Assembly: GCA_016714975.1 (NCBI GenBank)
Contig: JADKBR010000001.1
Coordinates: forward strand, 310,001 to 374,000
From: Candidatus Dechloromonas phosphorivorans
Lineage (GTDB): Bacteria > Pseudomonadota > Gammaproteobacteria > Burkholderiales > Rhodocyclaceae
Length of the DNA stretch: 64,000 bases
Direction of reading: 5' to 3'
A program made the position numbers and the translations under genes. Each line of letters begins with the position of its first letter. The first letter of the stretch is position 1. The notes beneath the pieces are model-generated. The model did not search any database and was not told the origin of the DNA. It saw nothing but the letters and a program-made list of their open reading frames with translations. Shown one piece after another: positions 36,070 to 44,586 of this stretch.

Positions 36070-36446
36070 ACTGGCCGCCGTGCTCGCCGTTCTTGGGTAC
36101 TCGGTCAATGAATCGGTTGTCGTTTTCGACCCCGTGCGTGAAACCTTCAGGAAGGTATGCGGGCTGACCACCCCGCAGGTGCTCGACCATGCCATCACCA
36201 GCACGATCAGCCGGACGATCATCACCCACGGCTGTACCCAGTTGATGGTGCTCTCGATGTTGATCTTCGGCGGCGAAACCCTGCACTACTTCGCCATGGC
36301 GCTGACCATCGGCATCTGCTTCGGCATCTACTCGTCGGTGCTGGTCGCAAGCCCGCTGGTCATGTGGCTGGGCGTTTCGCGCGAGCAGTTCATCCGGCAG
36401 ACAAAGGTCATCGAAGGCGCCAACGAGGACGGCGCAGTCGTCTGAC
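36070..36446 (+). pseudogene. Truncated second copy of the secF 3' end
   Basis: A fragment coding for the last 125 or so residues of SecF, in frame to the same stop codon but without a start, signal or first membrane segments. It starts 24 bases after the membrane-protein gene. Against the intact copy there are 16 substitutions: 13 silent and 3 replacing residues (DRV to DPV, KVRGL to KVCGL, HGST to HGCT). It cannot make a functional SecF alone. Confidence 0.9.
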
Positions 36447-36464
36447 CAGGCTCCACACGCAAAA

Positions 36465-36488
36465 AAACCGCCCTCCTCCGGGCGGTTT
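36465..36488 (-). terminator. Rho-independent terminator of pstS
   Basis: AAACCGCCC-TCCTCC-GGGCGGTTT. Reading on the minus strand the stem is followed by a run of Ts (complement of the A run at 36461-36467), 24 bases after the pstS stop. It is weaker in the plus direction. Confidence 0.85.
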
Positions 36489-36511
36489 CTCGTGGCTGAT
36501 CGTTTCTCGCG

Positions 36512-37531
36512 TCAGAACGTCATTGTGTCGAGGAGCTTCATCATTTCGCCGGTACGCGGCCGGGCCCTGTTCTCGCCGCCGTGCACCGTGCCCACTTTCC
36601 CCGCGTTCATCCGTTCGAGATTGCTGACATATGCCTTGGCCGGTAGCGGCAGGTAGTTTGCCTCTTGGACCAGACGGGCGCCGTTCTTCATGAAGTACTC
36701 GACAAATTCCTTGACTGCGGGTTTCTCGAGCGACTTCTGGTTGACATACATGAAGACCGGACGCGACAGCGGCTGATAACTGCCATCGCGAATGTGCTCG
36801 GCCGTCGGCAAGACCGCCCCCTTCCCGTCACTGATCGCCACCGCCTTTAGCTTCTTCTGGTTCTCGACGTAGTAGTCGAGACTCAGATAGCCTATGCCGT
36901 CCTTGTCTTCAGCGATGCGCTGCGCCAGAACGCCGTGGTCTTCCGTCCTGCTCACGTCGCTGCGGCTGGACCTGAAGGTGCCGACAACCACTTCGGTGAA
37001 CGACTCGAAGGTGCCCGAATTGGCGCCTGGCGCATAGAGATTGATCTTCTGGGCGGGCCATGCCGGGTTGAGATCCTTCCAGGTATTGATCTTGCCCTGC
37101 GCCTTCGGCTCCCAGAGCTTTCTCAACTCGGCCACGCTCATGCTGCTGACAAAGGTATTTTGCGGATTGACCACGACCGTCAATGCATCGTAGGCAAGCG
37201 GCATCTCGTAGAAGCGGACGCCGGCCTTGGCGCACTCGTCCATTTCCTTTTTGAGGATTGGTCGCGAGGCATTCGTGATGTCCGTTTCACCGGCACAGAA
37301 CTTGGTGAACCCGGCACTAGTTCCGGAAACACCGACGTTGACGTGGACCTCATGCAGCTTGGCGGTCTGGAATTCCTGGGCGGCGGCTTCGGTAATCGGA
37401 TAGACGGTGCTCGAGCCGTCGACCTTGATTACCGCCGAGGCGCCGACGGCCACAGGGCTGAAAGCAAGCGTCGCGCAAAACGCGACAACGGGGAGAAGTG
37501 AGAATACTGGGGGTGCTACAGTACGTTTCAT
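36512..37531 (-). CDS. pstS: Periplasmic phosphate-binding protein PstS
   Basis: 339 residues with signal peptide (SLLPVVAFCATLAFSPVAVGA). Phosphate-binding motifs are visible: VDGSSTVYPITEAAAQEF, VGVSGTSAGFTKFCAGETDI, and PGANSGTFESFTEVV. It belongs to the PstS/SphX group. Start ATG 37531 has GGAG at 8 bases. The pstCAB genes are not adjacent, which is unusual for a Pst operon: the gene is solitary, with a terminator directly after it and a divergent transporter gene upstream. Confidence 0.92.
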   Translation of the reverse strand: MKRTVAPPVFSLLPVVAFCATLAFSPVAVGASAVIKVDGSSTVYPITEAAAQEFQTAKLHEVHVNVGVSGTSAGFTKFCAGETDITNASRPILKKEMDECAKAGVRFYEMPLAYDALTVVVNPQNTFVSSMSVAELRKLWEPKAQGKINTWKDLNPAWPAQKINLYAPGANSGTFESFTEVVVGTFRSSRSDVSRTEDHGVLAQRIAEDKDGIGYLSLDYYVENQKKLKAVAISDGKGAVLPTAEHIRDGSYQPLSRPVFMYVNQKSLEKPAVKEFVEYFMKNGARLVQEANYLPLPAKAYVSNLERMNAGKVGTVHGGENRARPRTGEMMKLLDTMTF

Positions 37532-37847
37532 GGTAAGTCTCCGTGGCTGGAATGGACTGGAACAATCGAGAAAGTCGGCCGTGGAAGCGGCCTGTTTTAC
37601 ATCGCACTGCCGCTCCCGCGGCCATGACATGCTGTGTGAGCCGAAACTGCGCTTGCCCCCGCTACAGCCGCCTCGCCGAGGCAAAATGCCTTGCAGCGGC
37701 AAGCACAACCCCTTCGCGGACAGTGTCTCAAGGACTTCGCTGGCAATGACTTTGACAGTGACTGCCAGACTGTAGGATACTTAAGGGTTAATTTTTTGTA
37801 AGAAATTCCTGCGCTTGTCAACATTTTTTTAAGGCGATACCTTAGCC
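37532..37847. other. Divergent intergenic region pstS / CDF transporter
   Basis: 316 bases without a credible gene. It holds the promoters for both neighbours. The right half is AT-rich (TTAATTTTTTGTAAG and ACATTTTTTTAAGG). A CTGTCAA-AGTC-ATTGCCA stretch on the minus strand near 37750 faintly resembles one Pho-box half; I do not call it. Confidence 0.5.
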
Positions 37848-39038
37848 ATGAGCACTCACGAGAATTCTCCCGAGATCTCCTTCGACGACCCCGCCCGCCA
37901 CGGCATGACCCAGCGGGTCACATGGATCAGCGTGGTGGTCAATGTCTTCCTGACCGCCGCCCAGGTCGTTGCCGGCATCATCGCCCATTCCCAGGGCCTG
38001 ATTGCCGATGGCCTGCATTCACTTTCCGATCTCGTCTGCGATTTCCTGGTGCTCTTCGCCGCCCATCACAGCAAGGATCCGGCCGACGAAAGCCATCCTT
38101 ACGGCCACGCACGGATCGAGACCGCGGCCTCGTTCGCCCTCGGGGCGATCCTGGCAGTGACCGGCGCCGGGATCATCTGGAGCGCCGGGATCAAGCTGCA
38201 GGACCTCGACAACCTGCCGCCAGTGGCGCCGCTGGCGCTGTGGACAGCGGGACTCGCGCTGATCGCCAAGGAAGGGCTGTTCCGCTACATGCTCCATGTC
38301 GGCGAACGGCTGCGCTCGCCGATGCTCATCGCCAATGCCTGGCATGCGCGCTCCGACGCCGCCTCGTCGCTGGTGGTCGCGGTGGGGATCGTCGGCAACA
38401 TGATGGGCTACAACTTCGCCGACTCGGTCGCCGCCGTGATCGTCGGCTTCATGATCGTGCGCATGGGCGCGGTCTTCGCCTGGGAGGCGGTCCAGGAGTT
38501 GATCGATACCGGGCTCTCGATCGAGGAAGTGGACAGCATCCGCCAGGTCATCATCGATACGCCGGGGGTCACCAGCCTGCATGAACTGCGTACCCGCCGC
38601 ATGGCCCATCGCTCACTGGTCGATGCCCATGTCTGTGTGGATCCGCGGATCAGCGTATCGGAAGGTCATCATATTGCCGAGCTGACCCGCAAGCGGATAC
38701 TCGACAGCCACGAGTCGGTTTCCGATGTGCTTGTTCATGTCGACGTCGAGGACGATCCGGAACACGACGTCAAGAGTCAGGGCATGCCCGATCGCGACGA
38801 GCTGACCCGGGCCCTCGCGCCCCTGCTCGCTGGCCTGCCGGAACCGCAGCGCATCCTGCTGCACTATCTCGACGACCGAATCGAGGCCGAGGTCTACCTG
38901 CCGCGCGAAACGCTCGAGAATGCTGCCGCCGTGAGCCGGGCCGAACACGATATCTGCCGGCAACTGACCAAAAATCCACTGGTCAGCGCCCTGTCGATCA
39001 ACTACCGGCAACGGGTCTTTCCGGCCAAGGGCCACTGA
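37848..39038 (+). CDS. Cation diffusion facilitator family transporter
   Basis: 396 residues. Typical CDF helices carry the metal site residues DGLHSLSDLVCDF (D-x3-D in helix 2) and WHARSDAASS (H-x3-D in helix 5). The cytoplasmic domain carries a histidine-rich segment LVDAHVCVDPRISVSEGHHIAE. A C-terminal extension of about 90 residues beyond the usual CDF end (from DVKSQGMPDRDELTRAL) resembles a second regulatory module. It exports divalent metals such as Zn, Co, Fe or Mn by proton antiport; the metal is not predictable here. Confidence 0.9.
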   Translation: MSTHENSPEISFDDPARHGMTQRVTWISVVVNVFLTAAQVVAGIIAHSQGLIADGLHSLSDLVCDFLVLFAAHHSKDPADESHPYGHARIETAASFALGAILAVTGAGIIWSAGIKLQDLDNLPPVAPLALWTAGLALIAKEGLFRYMLHVGERLRSPMLIANAWHARSDAASSLVVAVGIVGNMMGYNFADSVAAVIVGFMIVRMGAVFAWEAVQELIDTGLSIEEVDSIRQVIIDTPGVTSLHELRTRRMAHRSLVDAHVCVDPRISVSEGHHIAELTRKRILDSHESVSDVLVHVDVEDDPEHDVKSQGMPDRDELTRALAPLLAGLPEPQRILLHYLDDRIEAEVYLPRETLENAAAVSRAEHDICRQLTKNPLVSALSINYRQRVFPAKGH

Positions 39039-39149
39039 TTTCCGACCAGACGCCTTGCCTTATTCGTAGCGATTCGTCCCCGACAAGTCGACGGGTGTCT
39101 CACCAGTTCGGCATCTCGGCGGCGGGTGGCGACGGGGCGGCGCCGGCAA

Positions 39150-39281
39150 CCTGGCGCCACTGGCACCGACTTGCGCGGTCAACAACGCCAGAAAGGCGAA
39201 AACGGAGATCACCCCCAGCGGGGGGTGGCCACCGCCATGTTATTTGCCACGCAGGTAGACACTGATCTTTCCCGGCGTCGG
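39150..39281 (-). pseudogene. Remnant of a cytochrome b561 gene
   Basis: In one minus-strand frame this stretch reads PGKISVYLRGK, a stop, then HPPLGVISVFAFLALLTAQVG, which resembles the YLRGK ... GHNPLGALSVLALL part of di-heme cytochrome b561. Only about 45 codons remain, with an in-frame stop and no helix 1, 2 or 4. A strong AGGAGG with ATG at 39294 precedes it but opens another frame. The rest of the 39039-39359 gap shows no other gene. It lies downstream of the cytochrome c' gene, a common location for b561 genes, which supports the identification. Confidence 0.45.
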
Positions 39282-39359
39282 CAGATCGGTTCATCGCAAT
39301 CCTCCTTCGTCAAAAGGAACAGGCGCCCGAAGGCGCCTGCAGCACAACCGAAGAACCGA

Positions 39360-39788
39360 TCAGTCCTTGATCCTGAAGTCGTCGTGACAACCCTTGCAGG
39401 GGGCGCTCAACTTGCCCAACTGCTCCTTGGTCGCCGCCGGATGGCCGGCTCCGGCAACCTTGGCCATTTCGTTGGCTTCCTTGGTGAAGGCCATCGCGGC
39501 CTTGTTCACCCAATCCCGGTTGGTGAAGAACCCGGGCCTGACCCGGGTCTTTTCCCAGCCGGTGCCCTTGTGAGTTCCCGGCAGGTTGAGGGCGCCCATG
39601 CCGGAATTGGCGATCACCTGAATCGCATTGGCGGCCTTGATGGCATCCTCCGGCTTGACCCGCGCCGCAGCCGTGCCCGCCGGTGCCATCGTTACATACA
39701 GTGGCGGCAACCCCATCCATTCTGCCTGCGCTGCCGCCGTACCGGCCACGGTGATCGATACCAATGCAAGCAGAAGTTTCGATTTCAT
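39360..39788 (-). CDS. Cytochrome c' (class II c-type cytochrome)
   Basis: 142 residues: signal peptide (LLLALVSITVAGTAAAQA) followed by a four-helix domain with the heme motif CKGCH close to the C-terminus (about 131-135), the class II arrangement. The usual helix A segment is somewhat altered (VKPEDAIKAANAIQVIANSGMGAL). Cytochrome c' binds NO and often protects against nitrosative stress, which would suit a denitrifier. It stands alone apart from the b561 remnant downstream. Confidence 0.88.
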   Translation of the reverse strand: MKSKLLLALVSITVAGTAAAQAEWMGLPPLYVTMAPAGTAAARVKPEDAIKAANAIQVIANSGMGALNLPGTHKGTGWEKTRVRPGFFTNRDWVNKAAMAFTKEANEMAKVAGAGHPAATKEQLGKLSAPCKGCHDDFRIKD

Positions 39789-39912
39789 CGTGTTTTCTGC
39801 TTGGGGGTTCAGGAAATCCAGGCTACGGGCCCCATATGAAACCAGCGCCGCTCAAGTGCCGGAGAAATTTTGGCGTTCTCGACGCAGCGGTCGGCAGATT
39901 ATCCCGCTGCGG

Positions 39913-40239
39913 TCACACCTCGAAAAGATGCTTGACGCGCAATGCCGGGCCGCCCTGCTCGACGGCGATCAGACGGTCGATATTGGGGTGCTTGCCGGGA
40001 TAGCTGCGGGCATCGTCGGTATGCTCGGCAAAAATCTCCAGCCCCTTTCTTGCTGCTTCGTGATTGATCGAGCCGTAGGTTTGCGCCAGATGGTTGTACA
40101 CCGCCAGCGAACCCTGGCTGCCCGGCTTGTTCTCGATGCTGGCGACCACATTGCCGTCGGCGGCGAGCAGGTTGATGGCGGCGAGGTGGGAGATGCCCGG
40201 GAGTTTCTTCAGGTTTTCAGCAAAAGGCATTTGATTCAT
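39913..40239 (-). CDS. DUF2322 family protein
   Basis: 108 residues, soluble. It is recognised as DUF2322 by MPFAENLKKLPGISHLAAINLL, SIENKPGSQGSLAVYNHLA and GLEIFAEHTDDARSYPGKHPNIDRL. Function unknown. The start at 40239 (MNQMPF) is chosen by family length. The same frame stays open upstream for about 67 codons and would add a hydrophobic segment (AFAISVTTLLVGFVAGLIF); that extension lacks a good ribosome-binding site and may be chance. Confidence 0.75.
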   Translation of the reverse strand: MNQMPFAENLKKLPGISHLAAINLLAADGNVVASIENKPGSQGSLAVYNHLAQTYGSINHEAARKGLEIFAEHTDDARSYPGKHPNIDRLIAVEQGGPALRVKHLFEV

Positions 40240-40468
40240 TTTCCGTTTGGTGAAGATCAGGCCGGCAACGAAACCGACCAGGAGGGTTGTGACCGAAATC
40301 GCGAAAGCGATCCTTCGGTCTGTATCAGCAGCCAGACTGCCGGCAGCAGAGCGCGGAAGAGCCAACCCGCAGGCAAGACGGTTCGCGCACGATCCGGCCA
40401 GGAGTCCCGGCGGCCGAGGCGACGGGAACCGGCGGCACACGCCTCCTGCGCGCCATCGCTCCGGCCTC

Positions 40469-41836
40469 TCAGATACGCCTGGCCAGCTCGGCTGCCTTGC
40501 CGGTGTAGTCCCACGGCGTCAGCTTCAGGAGTTCGGCCTTGGCAGCTTCTGGAATTTCCAGCGTCGCCACGAAAGCCTGCATGCCCTCGCGCGAGACGCG
40601 GGTGCCACGGGTCAGTTCCTTGAGCTTCTCGTAGGCGTTCGCCACAGCGTAGCGGCGCATGACGGTCTGGATCGGCTCGGCGAGCAGTTCCCAGTTGGCG
40701 TCGAGGTCGGCCATCATCAGGTCGGCGTTGACTTCCAGCTTGCTCATGCCTTTCAACAGCGAATCGTAAGCCAGCAGGGAATAGCCAAGGCCGACGCCCA
40801 TGTTGCGCAGCACGGTGGAGTCGGTCAGGTCGCGCTGCCAGCGGGAGATCGGCAGCTTTTCGGCGAGATGCTTGAGCACCGCGTTGGCCAGGCCGAGGTT
40901 GCCTTCGGAATTCTCGAAGTCGATCGGATTGACCTTGTGCGGCATGGTCGACGAGCCGATCTCGCCGGCCTTGACCTTCTGCTTGAAGAAGCCGAGGGAG
41001 ATGTAGCCCCAGATGTCGCGGTCGAGGTCGATCAGGATGCTGTTGGCGCGCGCGAAGGCATCGAACAGCTCGGCCAACGCATCGTGCGGTTCGATCTGGA
41101 TGGTGTAGGGGTTGAAGGTCAGGCCGAGCGATTCGACGAAACGCCTTGCAAAGCCTTCCCAGTCGCAGCCGGGGTAGGCGGCGAGGTGGGCGTTGTAGTT
41201 GCCGACCGCACCGTTGATCTTGCCAAGCAATTCGACGGCGGCGATGCGGGCGCGGGCGCGCTGCAGGCGCCAGGCGACGTTGGCCATTTCCTTGCCGAGC
41301 GTCGTCGGCGTTGCCGGCTGGCCGTGCGTGCGGCTCATCATCGGCACGTCGGCGTTGACGTGGGCCAGTTCGCGCAGACGCTCAACCAGCCTGTCCAGCA
41401 TCGGCAGCATGGCCTGCTCGCGCGCGCCCTGGCACATCAGTGCATGCGACAGATTGTTGATGTCTTCGGAGGTGCAGGCGAAGTGAATGAATTCGCTGAC
41501 CTTGACCACTTCGGCATTGGCCTTGGTCCGGTCCTTGATCCAGTACTCGAGGGCCTTGACGTCGTGGTTGGTCACTGCCTCTATGGCCTTGACCTCCGCC
41601 GCCTGCTGCGGCCCGAAGCTGGCGACCAGCGCATCGAGCTCGGCTGCGGTCGACGCCGAAAAAGCCGGGATTTCCGTAAAATGCGGCTCGCTGGCCAAAG
41701 CCTTCAGCCATTCGATTTCCACCCGCAGGCGGCAACGAATCAGGCCAAACTCGGAAAAATGCACACGCAGCGCATCGACCTTGCCAGCATAGCGGCCGTC
41801 AAGCGGGGAGAGCGCGGTCAGGGGATCGCAGTTCAT
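40469..41836 (-). CDS. purB: Adenylosuccinate lyase
   Basis: 455 residues of the fumarase/aspartase superfamily, acting twice in purine synthesis. The signature GSSTMPHKVNPIDFEN (catalytic flexible loop), HFACTSEDINN, MSRTHGQPATPTT and the N-terminal LTALSPLDGRYAGKV are all present; the length is standard for the PurB type with N-terminal LSPLDGRY. Start ATG 41836. Confidence 0.97.
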   Translation of the reverse strand: MNCDPLTALSPLDGRYAGKVDALRVHFSEFGLIRCRLRVEIEWLKALASEPHFTEIPAFSASTAAELDALVASFGPQQAAEVKAIEAVTNHDVKALEYWIKDRTKANAEVVKVSEFIHFACTSEDINNLSHALMCQGAREQAMLPMLDRLVERLRELAHVNADVPMMSRTHGQPATPTTLGKEMANVAWRLQRARARIAAVELLGKINGAVGNYNAHLAAYPGCDWEGFARRFVESLGLTFNPYTIQIEPHDALAELFDAFARANSILIDLDRDIWGYISLGFFKQKVKAGEIGSSTMPHKVNPIDFENSEGNLGLANAVLKHLAEKLPISRWQRDLTDSTVLRNMGVGLGYSLLAYDSLLKGMSKLEVNADLMMADLDANWELLAEPIQTVMRRYAVANAYEKLKELTRGTRVSREGMQAFVATLEIPEAAKAELLKLTPWDYTGKAAELARRI

Positions 41837-41898
41837 GGAGCCGTCCTTTTCGTCAAGCCCGCAATTTTACCCGCGCGGCGCAGGGCTGCGCCATACGC

Positions 41899-41904
41899 TA
41901 TAAT
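41899..41904 (+). promoter_or_regulatory. Candidate -10 element for the glutathione S-transferase gene
   Basis: A perfect TATAAT, 28 bases before the ATG at 41933. No good -35 hexamer is seen at 17 bases, so the promoter is only partly supported. Confidence 0.4.
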
Positions 41905-41932
41905 CAGCCACCCAAAAATATCAGAGCATGCG

Positions 41933-42541
41933 ATGAACCTGATCGGCTCCCATACCAGCCCTTACGTGCGCAAGGTACGCATCGTGCTGGCGGAAAAGAA
42001 AATCGACTACGATTTCGTCATTGACTCGCCCTGGCTTGCCGGCAGTGCGGTGCCCAACGTCAATCCGCTGGGCAAGATTCCGGCACTGGTCCTGGACGAT
42101 GACACACCGCTGTTTGACTCCCGGGTCATCGCTGAATACATCGACAGCGTGACCCCAAACAACAAGCTCTTGCCTTCGTCCAATCGCGAGCGCACCGAGG
42201 TCAAGCGCTGGGAAGCCGTCGCCGATGGCGTGTGCGACGCCGCCGCCGCCGCTTTCCTCGAAGCCAAGCGCCCCGAGGCGCAGAGAAGCGATGACTGGAT
42301 CGCACGGCAGCGTGAAAAGATCAAGCGCAGCCTCGATTTCATGGCCGCAGAACTGGGCGAAAGCAGCTACTGCATGGGCACCCATTTCTCGCTGGGCGAC
42401 ATCGCCGTCGGAAGCGCTCTGGGCTATCTCTGCTTCCGCTTTCCCGACATCGCCTGGCAGGAATCCCACCCCGATCTCGCCAGGCTCTACGCCAAGCTGA
42501 TGAAGCGCCCGTCGTTTGTGGACACCACGCCGCACGACTGA
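41933..42541 (+). CDS. Glutathione S-transferase family protein
   Basis: 202 residues. An N-terminal thioredoxin-like domain (IGSHTSPYVRKVRIVLAEKKI, with the NPLGKIPALVLDDDTPLFDSRVIAEYID glutathione-binding block) is followed by an alpha-helical domain with LGDIAVGSALGYL. It is of the bacterial YibF/beta-like group. The start at ATG 41933 is the only one that fits the fold. Confidence 0.9.
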   Translation: MNLIGSHTSPYVRKVRIVLAEKKIDYDFVIDSPWLAGSAVPNVNPLGKIPALVLDDDTPLFDSRVIAEYIDSVTPNNKLLPSSNRERTEVKRWEAVADGVCDAAAAAFLEAKRPEAQRSDDWIARQREKIKRSLDFMAAELGESSYCMGTHFSLGDIAVGSALGYLCFRFPDIAWQESHPDLARLYAKLMKRPSFVDTTPHD

Positions 42542-42587
42542 CGCAGCGCCAAGGGAAAACACCGAAGGGCGCCGCCGGCGCCCTTGC

Positions 42588-43439
42588 CTATTGGAGGGGC
42601 GCCGACCCCATCGCCTCGCCAAGCCGGACCGGCCGCGCTGGCGCCCAGTCGCGGTTGAACTGCACGACACCCGGCGGAAACAGCATCACCACCGTCGACC
42701 CGAGCAGGAAGCGGCCCATCTCGTCGCCCTGGCCAAAATCCAGTTGCCGGTCACTGTAGTCCCATTCACGGACATGCCCCGGACGCGGCGGGTTGACCAC
42801 CCCGTGCCAGACCGTCGCCATGCTCCCGACAATCGTCGCGCCGACCAGCGCCAGCACGAACGGCCCGTGCGCCGAGCTGAAGACGCAGACGACCCGCTCA
42901 TTGCGCGCAAACAGGCCGGGAACGCCACGCGCCGTCACCGGATTGACCGAAAACAGCGCGCCGGGCACATGGATCATCCGCGTCAGACGGCCGGCGCACG
43001 GCATGTGGATGCGGTGGTAGTCGCGCGGACTCAGGTAGAGCGTCGCGAAGGCGCCGTCCGCGAACTGCGCCGCCAGTTCGCGGTCGCCGCCGACCAGCGC
43101 GGTCGTCGAATAATGATGGCCCTTGGCCTGAAAGATCTGGTCACGGTCGATCGCCCCGAATTGGCTGATCGCCCCGTCGACCGGGCAGATGAAGTCAGCT
43201 GGCGCCAGCGGCCGGGCGTCGGCGCGCAACGGGCGCGTGAAAAACTCGTTGAAGCTGGCATAGCCGGCGATATCCGGATTGGCCGCCTCGGCCATGTCGA
43301 CGCCGTAGCGCCCGACGAACCAGCGAATGAAGCTGGTCGTGACCCCTCCCGCTCGCGCGCTGGCAAGTTTGCCGGCGAGCGCGGTCAGGGCCTGCTTGGG
43401 GATCAGGTATTGCGGCAGGACTGCGAGACGATCGGACAC
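42588..43439 (-). CDS. psd: Phosphatidylserine decarboxylase proenzyme
   Basis: 283 residues. It makes phosphatidylethanolamine at the inner membrane. The autocleavage motif LGST is visible near the C-terminus (RFLLGSTVVMLFPPG), with the EFFTRPL and CPVDGAISQFG blocks and the YHRIHMPCAG segment. Start is chosen as GTG 43439 (VSDRLAVLPQ) with AGGAAA upstream; an ATG 72 bases further upstream is not supported by homology. Confidence 0.93.
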   Translation of the reverse strand: MSDRLAVLPQYLIPKQALTALAGKLASARAGGVTTSFIRWFVGRYGVDMAEAANPDIAGYASFNEFFTRPLRADARPLAPADFICPVDGAISQFGAIDRDQIFQAKGHHYSTTALVGGDRELAAQFADGAFATLYLSPRDYHRIHMPCAGRLTRMIHVPGALFSVNPVTARGVPGLFARNERVVCVFSSAHGPFVLALVGATIVGSMATVWHGVVNPPRPGHVREWDYSDRQLDFGQGDEMGRFLLGSTVVMLFPPGVVQFNRDWAPARPVRLGEAMGSAPLQ

Positions 43440-43488
43440 GAGGTTTCCTGGTGAAATGTTGCAAGCTGGATTCCCGGGCGCCCGGTAA

Positions 43489-44586
43489 TCAGCGGATGAC
43501 CCCGCCGCCAAGGCAGACGCGGCTCTCGTAGAGCACCACCGATTGACCCGGCGTCAGCGCCCATTGCGGCTCGGCAAAGCGGACTTCGCAGCTTTCGCCG
43601 TCGACCCGCTCGACCTCGCAAGGTTGGTCGGCCGTGCGGTAGCGCGGTTTGGCGGTGTACACCCAGTGCGTATGCGGCGCTCGACCCGATACCCAGGAAA
43701 GCTGCTCGGCGACCAGCGAGTTCCTGAAGAGCGCCGGATGATCGTGTCCCTGCACAACATAGAGGACATTGGTCTCCATGTCCTTGCCGGCGACGAACCA
43801 GGCATCGTGGTCGCCGCCACCGGGCTCGCCGGGCTCCCTGATGCCACCGATATGCAGCCCCTTGCGCTGGCCGATGGTGTGGAACATCAGGCCGTCGTGC
43901 TCGCCGAGCACCTTGCCGTCCTCGAGGCGGCGGATCTCGCCCTGCCTGGGCGGCAGGTAGCGCGACAGGAAATCCTTGAACGGCCGCTCGCCGATGAAGC
44001 AGATGCCGGTCGAATCCTTCTTCGCCGCCACGTGCAAACCCTCGGCGTCGGCAATCTTGCGCACCTCGCGCTTGTAGAGATCGGCCAGCGGAAAGACGGT
44101 CTTCGCCAGTTGCGCCTGATTCAACCGGTAGAGAAAATAGCTCTGGTCTTTGGTCCCATCCTCGGCCTTGAGCAACTGGAATTCGCCGTCGAACTCGCGC
44201 ACGCCGGCATAGTGGCCGGTGGCGATCTTGTCGGCGCCGAGTTGCAGGGCGTGGTCGAGGAAGGCCTTGAACTTGATTTCCGAGTTGCACAGCACGTCCG
44301 GGTTCGGCGTGCGGCCAGCCTGATACTCGCGCAGGAACTCGGCGAAGACGCGGTCGCGGTATTCGCCGGCGAAGTTGACCACCTCGACATCGATGCCGAT
44401 GCGGTCGGCGACGCTCATCACGTCGACCAGATCCTCGCGTGACGAACAGTATTCCTCGCTGTCGTCGTCTTCCCAGTTCTTCATGAACAGGCCAATCACC
44501 TTCCAGCCCTGGCGCTTGAGCAACAAGGCCGCCACCGACGAATCGACACCGCCGGACAAGCCGACCACCACAGTTTTTTCAGACAT
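43489..44586 (-). CDS. mnmA: tRNA 2-thiouridylase MnmA
   Basis: 365 residues. It thiolates U34 of Lys, Glu and Gln tRNAs. It has the PP-loop VGLSGGVDSSVAALLL, catalytic cysteines in TPNPDVLCNSEIKF and STGICFIGERPF, and the C-terminal beta-barrel (VVLYESRVCLGGGVI). Start ATG 44586 overlaps the preceding gene by 8 bases. Confidence 0.95.
   Translation of the reverse strand: MSEKTVVVGLSGGVDSSVAALLLKRQGWKVIGLFMKNWEDDDSEEYCSSREDLVDVMSVADRIGIDVEVVNFAGEYRDRVFAEFLREYQAGRTPNPDVLCNSEIKFKAFLDHALQLGADKIATGHYAGVREFDGEFQLLKAEDGTKDQSYFLYRLNQAQLAKTVFPLADLYKREVRKIADAEGLHVAAKKDSTGICFIGERPFKDFLSRYLPPRQGEIRRLEDGKVLGEHDGLMFHTIGQRKGLHIGGIREPGEPGGGDHDAWFVAGKDMETNVLYVVQGHDHPALFRNSLVAEQLSWVSGRAPHTHWVYTAKPRYRTADQPCEVERVDGESCEVRFAEPQWALTPGQSVVLYESRVCLGGGVIR

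Noticed and set aside
36080..36445. The second secF fragment as a separate small gene starting at GTG 36080.
   Set aside because: It lacks the first half of SecF and any ribosome-binding site; a truncated duplicate is the better description.
37735..37775. Possible Pho box upstream of pstS.
   Set aside because: Only one CTGTCAA heptamer is convincing; the 11-bp periodic repeat needed for PhoB is not clear.
39100..39294. A 64-residue open frame with a strong AGGAGG before its ATG.
   Set aside because: Its translation is arginine/tryptophan/proline-rich and the recognisable b561-like pattern is in a different frame, so it was treated as part of a gene remnant.
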